This document shows, piece after piece, positions 1-7,100 of a stretch of DNA of 35,619 bases (its first letter is position 1; the number at the start of each line of letters is the position of its first letter). The position numbers and the translations under genes are program-made. This stretch comes from SIG565 sp045601525 (GTDB taxonomy: Bacteria; Bacillota; Clostridia; Oscillospirales; Acutalibacteraceae), in the NCBI GenBank assembly GCA_045601525.1, contig JAZRZR010000059.1:1-35619 (forward strand), read 5' to 3'. Under the pieces are notes generated by a model. The model made no database searches. It was given only the letters and a program-made list of their open reading frames with translations, and had not been told where the DNA came from.

Positions 1-156
1 ACTGTATCGGCGCAAAACATTAGCAATCAGGGTGTGGAATGTTTTGATTTGATAAATAAGTACGGCACCTATAATATACAGCCTACTGCCGACACCAAAA
101 ATCTTTTCCCCGCCATTGCACAGGGATTGCCGAAACGAGAAAAGGATAAGAAATAA
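1..156 (+). CDS. C-terminal 51 residues of an unidentified protein
   Basis: An open frame enters from the left edge in frame 1 and ends at TAA 154-156. The visible residues end in a Lys-rich tail (GLPKREKDKK). I do not recognise the family. The frame is credible because it is open to the window edge and stops immediately before the stop codon of the convergent gene on the other strand, with no intergenic base. It could belong to any cytoplasmic protein; no function is assigned. Confidence 0.5.
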   Translation, partial: TVSAQNISNQGVECFDLINKYGTYNIQPTADTKNLFPAIAQGLPKREKDKK

Positions 157-174
157 CTATTTTATAATATCCTT
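142..174. terminator. weak inverted repeat over two abutting stop codons
   Basis: AAGGATA (142-148) is complementary to TATCCTT (168-174), and an inner AAATA (151-155) pairs with TATTT (158-162). The repeat spans the stop codons of both convergent genes. Read on the minus strand it is followed by TTTTCTC, so it could act as a weak terminator for the SGNH gene. The loop is AT-rich and the stem short, so this is tentative. Confidence 0.3.
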
Positions 175-1152
175 AACTGCTTCTATTAGCTTTTCGCCCA
201 TAATGGCGTGTTCTTCTCTTGTTGGGTGAAGGTCATAATCTTTTCCCCACTCGTTTTCCACACAATAAACCTTGTTATCGTTAAAGTCTTTAATTATTTT
301 TGAGATTTGCTCTTTGTACCAACCCTTAAAAGGTGTGACACAAATAATCGTACTTTGCTTATGGGTGTTGCGAAGAATAGTTAAAAACTCGGTATAATCG
401 GCGATAAACTTTTCGTCGGTCATATTGCCCCAATCGTTTGTGCCATAGCTTAAAAGTATATAATCGGGATGGCCGTATTTCACGGGTGCGCCCTCAAAGC
501 AATAGGGGTAACATTCCTTTGCAACAGGCACATCGTGCGACCAGGTTATTCCCACACCAACACCGCCATAAGCCGCAAAAACAGGTCTTAGGTTGTAGTG
601 CTCGACCATTTTATAAGCGTAGGTAGCCAACGAATCGTTAAGAGCGGGCGCTATATCATCGTGCATACCTCGGCCCTCTCGCAAATTAGAGTGGTCCAAT
701 CCGCAGCCCTCGGTGATACTATCACCAACAAGCTCAATTGTTTTGCGATTATCCTCGGGTAGCACCGAGTTTTCTTTTGCCTCATAGCCCTTAAAGGACA
801 TTTTTGATGTAAGCGGCAAGGTATATCTCTCTGCATTCCCTTTTGCACTTTTGAAAACCGCCTTTAATATATGCTCGCCACCGCTCAAGCCATCAACCCT
901 GATAACAGCGCTTACAGGCACTTCAAAACGAGGAGAAGAATCAACCTGCAACCACAAATCAGGTCTTGGGGCGGCTAAATCTTTATCCTCAAAATGAAGG
1001 ATAATATAGTCACCCTTAAAAGCGATTTCAAAATAAGCGCCGCAAGCCGTAGCCGTCATAGAAACCGACTGCTCACCCAACCTGTTTTCAACCGCATATT
1101 CGCCAAATCTACCGGTATATCTTACCGAGAAATCATCATACTTAAAGAACAT
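157..1152 (-). CDS. CE2-like SGNH/GDSL acetylesterase
   Basis: This is a probable carbohydrate O-acetylesterase of 331 residues. Residues 1-125 look like the beta-sandwich that precedes the catalytic domain in carbohydrate esterase family 2. The SGNH domain follows, with block I GDSIT at 143-147 (nucleophile Ser145), a Gly-rich block II near 196-199, block III GTND at 237-240 and DLHP at 307-310 with His309 as catalytic base. The Asp-x-His-Pro form resembles CE2 rather than the usual DxxH. No signal peptide is seen, so a cytoplasmic role in deacetylating imported sugars is likely. I start at the second ATG because AAAGGAAG lies 6 nt before it but directly touches the ATG at 1158. The gene follows the beta-helix lipoprotein 1172-2647 by 19 nt and is probably co-transcribed with it. 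The acetyl substrate is inferred from the family. Confidence 0.82.
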   Translation of the reverse strand: MFFKYDDFSVRYTGRFGEYAVENRLGEQSVSMTATACGAYFEIAFKGDYIILHFEDKDLAAPRPDLWLQVDSSPRFEVPVSAVIRVDGLSGGEHILKAVFKSAKGNAERYTLPLTSKMSFKGYEAKENSVLPEDNRKTIELVGDSITEGCGLDHSNLREGRGMHDDIAPALNDSLATYAYKMVEHYNLRPVFAAYGGVGVGITWSHDVPVAKECYPYCFEGAPVKYGHPDYILLSYGTNDWGNMTDEKFIADYTEFLTILRNTHKQSTIICVTPFKGWYKEQISKIIKDFNDNKVYCVENEWGKDYDLHPTREEHAIMGEKLIEAVKDIIK

Positions 1153-1158
1153 GGCCAT

Positions 1159-1166
1159 CTTCCTTT
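1159..1166 (-). promoter_or_regulatory. ribosome binding site that decides the esterase start
   Basis: AAAGGAAG on the minus strand lies directly against the ATG at 1158 and 6 nt before the in-frame ATG at 1152. Normal spacing favours the second ATG, which shortens the protein by two residues. Confidence 0.6.
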
Positions 1167-1171
1167 ACAGT

Positions 1172-2647
1172 TTAATAAACAATAATTTTACCCGTTTCAT
1201 CGCCGAAGATTTCTTTGGCGGTTTTGTTTTTGGCATCGGTAGCCTTGGTGTATTTTTGTCCCTTTTGAGCAAAAATATTATCTTTTTCGGAAACAACATA
1301 GGTGTTGCCCTCAAATATGGGCATTTGGTCAGCACGGTCAACCTCAATTCTTATAAGGTTGGGTGTACCCATATAGAAAATATTGTTCTTAATTACAAAG
1401 TTTTCAACATCTGATGTTACAACACCACGGATATTTGTGGCATCCTTGTTGTTGCCACGGGCAAGGGTGCCCCAACCATAGCCGGCATATCTTACTATAT
1501 TGCCGCTAAATTCAACATCCTTATATTTTCCTTGTGTATCACGCAAGAAATATTCTATATTATAAACCGAATACTCTAACAAGTTGTTTGTGTATTTAAT
1601 GTTTTCTTCGTTGCCTGTTGCGGTTTTATCGCCACTCCATTGAGGCGTAATACCTGCATCATAGCATTGGTAAACGTGGCAGTGGTCGATAACCATACCG
1701 TCACAAAAGCCCCATAGCTGAACGCCGTTACCGTAACGGGTTGAGCCTGTCATTATAGAACCGCCCATATATCCGATAACAAGGCCCTGCATTACCACAT
1801 TGTCCTTATTGGCATAAGAAACACCAAATCCGCCTGTGTACATCATACGGATATTTTGTATTGTTGAGTCGCCACCGGGAGTGATTAAGGTATTATCGGG
1901 GCCAATTTCCATAGAATAGAATGCCTCTGCGGGATTGCCGCCATCATAATAGAGATATAATGTAGATTTGCGTTCTTCGCAGAAGAAATTGTAGTTTTGA
2001 ACAAGGTTTTCCTTCTTGGTTTTTCTGTTACCGAAAGCCTTGCCGTGATTGAAGATAATTACACCTATATCCGCAGGCTTGCCAAGGTCGGTTTTCCAAA
2101 GATTTTCCCCTGCCTCTTCCCATTCGAGCGAAAGCCCGTCAATCGAGCCATAAAGGGTAGGCTTATTACCCTTGCCGTATGCGCCATAGGAAACGCCATC
2201 ACGACCCGAAATGCACTCACGCCAAAAATCGCCACGCTTAAGAAGCACAGCATCGCCCGCCTTACTCTTCATGCTTGCAACATGAATTGTCTTAAAGGGT
2301 TTTTCAGGAGAAAGACCATCATTGTTATCGTCGCCATCATTGGATACATAATAGGTTTTCGAGCCCTCTTTAGCCTTAACCGAATCGGGAAACTCCTCGA
2401 TTGTTTTCTTAAGGTCATCAGCCTTTTTATCTAATTCAGGATTTTCCACCCTATTTAGCAGCCCCATATTTTCACCCATTTGCATAGACGTTAAAACATC
2501 TATGGTGTAGATTGAAGGGTCGGTAGGGTCGAAGTTTTTACTATTTGTGCTTCCCTTATCCCCTGCACCACCACCGCAAGCGGCAAGCGAAAGAGTGAAT
2601 ACCAAACACAATAGCACTGCTGTTACTTTTTTAATTGCACTTAACAT
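1172..2647 (-). CDS. right-handed beta-helix lipoprotein, paralog A (DUF1565-like)
   Basis: A 491-residue surface lipoprotein and the leftmost of seven paralogs. The signal peptide ends in lipobox LAAC with Cys24. A short linker and a charged helix precede the DUF1565-like motif YYVSNDGDDNNDGLSPEKP. Then come LLKRGDFWRE, GAYGKGNKPTLYGSIDG and a series of beta-helix rungs including GNGVQLWG, DHCHVYQCYDAGITPQW and NNLLEYSVYNIEYFL. The protein ends in FGDETGKIIVY. The fold is that of many polysaccharide lyases and some glycosidases, so glycan cleavage or binding is inferred; catalytic residues were not identified. The start is the ATG with GGAGG 7 nt upstream, 14 codons inside the longest open frame. 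The middle is closest to paralog F (GGFGVSY). No clear promoter lies in the 64-nt gap upstream, so it may be read from the LRR gene through a weak terminator. Confidence 0.85.
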   Translation of the reverse strand: MLSAIKKVTAVLLCLVFTLSLAACGGGAGDKGSTNSKNFDPTDPSIYTIDVLTSMQMGENMGLLNRVENPELDKKADDLKKTIEEFPDSVKAKEGSKTYYVSNDGDDNNDGLSPEKPFKTIHVASMKSKAGDAVLLKRGDFWRECISGRDGVSYGAYGKGNKPTLYGSIDGLSLEWEEAGENLWKTDLGKPADIGVIIFNHGKAFGNRKTKKENLVQNYNFFCEERKSTLYLYYDGGNPAEAFYSMEIGPDNTLITPGGDSTIQNIRMMYTGGFGVSYANKDNVVMQGLVIGYMGGSIMTGSTRYGNGVQLWGFCDGMVIDHCHVYQCYDAGITPQWSGDKTATGNEENIKYTNNLLEYSVYNIEYFLRDTQGKYKDVEFSGNIVRYAGYGWGTLARGNNKDATNIRGVVTSDVENFVIKNNIFYMGTPNLIRIEVDRADQMPIFEGNTYVVSEKDNIFAQKGQKYTKATDAKNKTAKEIFGDETGKIIVY

Positions 2648-2674
2648 ATACGTTCCTCCATAGTTTTGTTTGTT

Positions 2675-2699
2675 AAAAACGAGGCGCAAAAGCGCCCCG
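2675..2699 (-). terminator. short GC hairpin, leaky terminator candidate
   Basis: GGCGC (2683-2687) and GCGCC (2692-2696) enclose AAAA, with extra pairs outside. On the minus strand it is followed by GTTTTTAAC. It lies between the LRR protein gene and paralog A. The stem is short, so some read-through into the two downstream genes is plausible. Confidence 0.55.
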
Positions 2700-2711
2700 T
2701 GATTTTAGAAA

Positions 2712-3926
2712 TTATTCCTGTTCGCTATTTTCTTCTATTACTTGTTCCGATTCAATTTGCGGGCTTGGTTCTTCTTGCTTTATCTCTTTTTTGTTCTTCT
2801 TTTTCTTTTTAGATTTTTTGCTTATCAAAACCAAAACAATAACCACAACGGCAATCACAATCACAATAACAACTGCAGCCGCCGCGATAACAATTGTTAT
2901 TATCAAGGAATTATCATTCGCGCTGTTTGCCGCATTTGTGTTGCTGTCTTTTTTGGTGGTAGTGTCCTTATCGTCACTATCATCTTGCTTGTTTTCACCT
3001 TTGTTATCTTTATTTGTAGCATCGGCATCGGGCTTTTGAACAGCGTTGTCCTTGCACCATTGATTCTTTTCGGCAAGTTCATCGGCATCGATACCGTGGA
3101 AAATGGCATGAGCCCAAGGCTTGTTTGCACCATCGTTCATAAATTCGCTTACATATGCTTTCACTTTACCGTCCTTAAGGCCGTAAACATGCATCTTGGT
3201 AACCTTGTTATAACCGCCGTTTTCCCAAGTTTGAAGCTCAGCAAACTGACCGCGCTCACCCCAATCTTCAGGAAAATAATATTGGTCGCCATGGTTTACA
3301 CCAAGGGTGCAATCGTCATTTGTTATATAAATCTCAAGGCGCTCTCCAACATTTGAGCCAAAAGAATTAAATGCGCATGCGCCTATATCATAAACTGTTT
3401 CGGGAACGATTATTTCTGTGGTTTGAAGCATACCAAAAGCATCACAGGCAATCTCCTCAACGCCATAGGAAATAACAAGTTCCGAAATGGCGGTGTTGCC
3501 TATAAAATCTTTGGGTATTACTTTAAGATTTCCGGGGATTTTCATTTCAACAAGTCCTTCGGCACTTAAAAATGTGGAGTGGCCCACCTTTGAAAGCGAA
3601 TAAGGAAGCGTTACCTCACAAAGATAGGTGCAACGCATAAAGGCTTCATCTTTGATTTCGGTTATGCCCTCGGGAATTACAACCTTTTCGATTGTTTTGT
3701 TCTCATAAAATGCCTTGGGACCGATTATGGTAACTGGCAAACCTTCGGCATCAACGGTGGGTATTACAACCTCGGTATCGCTACCGCAATATTCAATAAT
3801 ACTACCATCAAAAATTAGCCAATCATCATAATTTATACCATCTGCCGCGCTTGCAGGAAAAGCCGCCATAACACATGCCGACAAAAGCAAAAGTGCCACA
3901 ACAAAGGTCGCTAAAAGTTTTCTCAT
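2712..3926 (-). CDS. BspA-like LRR_5 surface protein with Lys-rich tail
   Basis: A 404-residue membrane-anchored surface protein. The N-terminal signal peptide allows two readings: lipobox LSAC at Cys18, or signal peptidase I cleavage after PASA. Residues about 45-190 carry BspA/LRR_5 leucine-rich repeats with the usual IGPKAF, VVIPEGITEIKDEAF and EVTLP pattern. A region that I do not recognise follows, then an Asp/Lys/Thr-rich linker at about 300-335. One hydrophobic helix near 340-368 is followed by a cytoplasmic tail SKKSKKKKKNKKE and an acidic end. LRR_5 proteins usually mediate adhesion or protein binding; the partner is unknown. AAGGAGG stands 8 nt before the ATG, and a TTGACC-17-TAAAAT promoter lies upstream. 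It is the first gene ahead of paralog A and the SGNH esterase, possibly as one unit. Confidence 0.85.
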   Translation of the reverse strand: MRKLLATFVVALLLLSACVMAAFPASAADGINYDDWLIFDGSIIEYCGSDTEVVIPTVDAEGLPVTIIGPKAFYENKTIEKVVIPEGITEIKDEAFMRCTYLCEVTLPYSLSKVGHSTFLSAEGLVEMKIPGNLKVIPKDFIGNTAISELVISYGVEEIACDAFGMLQTTEIIVPETVYDIGACAFNSFGSNVGERLEIYITNDDCTLGVNHGDQYYFPEDWGERGQFAELQTWENGGYNKVTKMHVYGLKDGKVKAYVSEFMNDGANKPWAHAIFHGIDADELAEKNQWCKDNAVQKPDADATNKDNKGENKQDDSDDKDTTTKKDSNTNAANSANDNSLIITIVIAAAAVVIVIVIAVVVIVLVLISKKSKKKKKNKKEIKQEEPSPQIESEQVIEENSEQE

Positions 3927-3958
3927 AAAAGATTCCTCCTTTTTGTTACTACAAGGTC

Positions 3959-3987
3959 ATTTTAACATTTAGAAAGCCAAAGGTCAA
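3959..3987 (-). promoter_or_regulatory. sigma-A-type promoter of the small LRR gene
   Basis: On the minus strand the -35 TTGACC (3982-3987) and -10 TAAAAT (3959-3964) are exactly 17 nt apart, about 33 nt before the start codon. Confidence 0.7.
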
Positions 3988-4069
3988 TATGTGATTTTGA
4001 TTAAAAACATTGCCTTTTTTTGTGCATTTTAACGACTCGTATTTCATTAAAATTAACCATTTAACAAGC

Positions 4070-4105
4070 AAAAAGCACCATAGAAATTTTCTACGGTGCT
4101 TTTTT
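4070..4105 (-). terminator. rho-independent terminator of the giant LRR gene
   Basis: A long inverted repeat with AAAAAGCACC on one side and GGTGCTTTTTT on the other, TAGAAA/TTTCTA inside and one A/C mismatch. On the minus strand the stem ends in a T run. It starts about 28 nt after the stop codon at 4133. Confidence 0.85.
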
Positions 4106-4132
4106 AATTTGTTTAATAGATTTAACGACTAA

Positions 4133-7100
4133 TTAGTCTTCGTCATCCTCATCCTCATCGTCATCATCGTCGTCGTCATCATCGTCGTCATCATCATCGT
4201 CGTCATCGTCATCGTCGTCGTCATCACTTGAGTTAACAACAACTATAACAATTACAACGCCGCAAATGAGAATCAAGAACAACAAGCCGCCAAAGGCTGC
4301 AATGATTATCAATGTGAGGTCTTGGATGTTGATACCGCCGATTGTGTTTGTATCGTAATCGCCATCATCCTCATCATCCTTATTTTGTTGAGTACCAGAG
4401 GTGTCCTTATCGTCGTCATCCTTATCAGCATCGCTACTGTCATCATCCTTATCGGGAGCGACATACTCGCCGATAGACTCGAACTTAACATTCTTAGCCT
4501 TTAAGAACTTTGACCAATACTCATAAGCTGTAGAGCCTGTGTAACCCTTAATTGTCATACCGGGTGTTACGCCCTCAAAAGCGTTTGCGCCGATTGTAAC
4601 TTCGGGGTTGGTAATGGTTACAGAGGTAAGTCCCTTACAGTTTGCAAACGAACTTCTTGCTATTGTGGTAACACTTTCGGGAATGATAATGTCGCCAATG
4701 ATACCCGAACCGTTAAAGGCGTTTACGCCGATTGTTGTAAGCGAGTTGGGCAACTGAACAGCAAGCATATTAGATGTGCCTGCAAATGCGCTATCACCAA
4801 GAGTTGTTACGCCCTCGGGGATAATTACCGCCTTAATCGAAGCGGAATACGGCTTTGTGCCAAACGCATCAGCAATTGTTGTAACCTTTGTGCCACCGAT
4901 AGTAGCAGGAATGGTAATCTTATCGGAATAACCGTTAGCGGAATTCTTTACAGAATAGCCGTTGATGGTACCTGTTGCCGAATCAAAGCCTAATGTGTAG
5001 TTGCCGTTATCGGTAAATGTAGATGTTGTGATTTTTTCAGGTGTACCTGTAATCTCAACAAATACACAGTTATTGCTCTTAGCCCACTTTTCAGCAGTTG
5101 AGCCTGCATAGCCGTGAATCTTAATTCCCTGCGGGAAGGCCTCGTTGTTAATCATACAGTCGCTGCTGTAGATATAAACATCGGTGATATTTGCGTTACC
5201 ATAGAAGGCGCGTTTGCCGATTGTCTTACAAATCGGACCAATCTCTACTTTGCCGTTAATATCGCATCCTACGAATGCATACTGGTCGATAAGGGTAACA
5301 TATTTAGGAATATTAACCTCAACCAAGTTAACGCAACCGTTAAAGGCCGAGTCGCCAATTGTTGTAACAGTTTCGGGAATTGTGAGCTTATAGATGCGGT
5401 GTTTAGACTTAGAGTTTTTACCAACATTAACTTCGATGCCCGAAACAACAACACCCTTTGTAACTGTGCCATCAGCGGCGGTATGGTCCATAACCTCTTT
5501 AATTACGAAGTTGTGACCCTTGCCTTCATAGGAAATAACCTTCCATGAAGCGCCTTCACCCTTATACTCAACCTTTTCATTAGCATCAACCGAGTTGATA
5601 GTTGCGCTTAACTTATCCTCTACATCGGCCACGAAGGTAAGTCCGTTAGCCTCAGCATAAGCCTGTGCGGTTGAGCCTGCAACACCGTGAATCTTGGTGC
5701 CGGGAGCGAATGCGTTTGTGCCAATCTTAGCATTTTTATTTGTGATATAAACATCGGTAAGCGCTGTACAGCCTGCAAATGCATTGTCACCGATTTCTCT
5801 TGCCATAATGGGCAATGTGATGGTTTCAATCTTTGTGCCTGCAAATGCAGATTTACCGATTGTTCTGAGTACTGAATCTTCGCCAAATGTAACACTTGTA
5901 AGAGCGCTGTTGCCATTGAACGCCTCACTCGCAATTTCATAAACTGCGGCAGGAATCTTAACCGCCTTTAGCGAAGAACAGCCGTTAAACGCACTTGCCT
6001 GAATTGTTTGTAGCGTTTCAGGCAAATCAAGTTTAACCATAGCAGAAGAGCCCGAGAATGCAGAGTTATAGATGGTTGTATAGCCCTCAGGAATTACAGC
6101 GTAAAGAATACGCTTTTTATCAGTGGAATTTTTAATTGCACTGCTTAGAACCGCCGTAAGAGTAACATTGTCGCCCTTATAAACACCGGTTTTGGGGAAT
6201 GTGTACTTACCTGTATTAAGGTCAGCACCTGCGGTGAAGCCTGAAACACCATAGATGCCGCCTGTTGTATCAACAGTATAAGTAGCACCTGTATCCTCGG
6301 TGTTAACGATAAGTTCTTTTGCAGCCTCTTCAGCAGCAATACGGTCTTCCTCCGCCTGAATAGCGGCAGCAATTTCAGCATCAATTGCTACGAAGCGAAT
6401 ACTCTTAGCAGTAGCATAAGCCTGGGCTGTAGAACCTGTACCACCATAAATAGTAAGGAATTCGTTTGCAGGGAATGCGTTGTCAGCAATTGTTGCTGCT
6501 GTATTGTAAATGCGAACATTAGCAAGTGACTTACATCCGTCAAAAGCTTTTGTTTCGATGTTAGAAACATTAAGCGGTAATGTAATCTCCGCAAGCCTGC
6601 GGTCAGCGCTAAAGGTTTCGGTGATAATGGTTGTTACGCCGCGACCGATTTCAACTTCGTTAAGTGACCAACAGTTACGGAAAGCACTCTTTCTCAAAGA
6701 GGTTATGCTATGCGGAACAACAATCTTGGTAATACCCGACTCGTTAAATACCGCTTCGCCCATACTTTCAAGTGTATCGGGAAGAACAATCTTCTCTAAG
6801 AAGGTTGTTTGATAGAAGCCCGAGTCACCAATTGATGTTGTGTTTGCAGGCAATACAAATTGTGAAACAACCCTTGCAAATGCAACTACCTGCGGATTGG
6901 GTCGGCTCGTTGCGTGTGAGCGCATAAAGAACCACGGAATAGAAGTGATGGTTGTTTCTCCCACCTTGTCAGCAAAAACAATCTTAGCTGAGAGCTTACT
7001 GCTTGCTGCAGAAGGAGTAACATCGCTAACTGCACCACTTGCAGTGTAGGTTACGTTATAGCTTGAAGAGATTTCTTGATAATCCTCGTCTTCAGCAACA

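Noticed and set aside
2742..3356. 204-codon plus-strand frame, rich in hydrophobic and Asn residues
   Set aside because: It is antisense to the small LRR gene and mirrors its Lys-rich tail and membrane helix; no start signals.
4136..4225. Poly-Asp tract as a frameshift or sequencing artefact
   Set aside because: The frame remains open upstream and ends at a normal TAA followed by a terminator; codons alternate irregularly between GAC and GAT. Long-read confirmation would still help.
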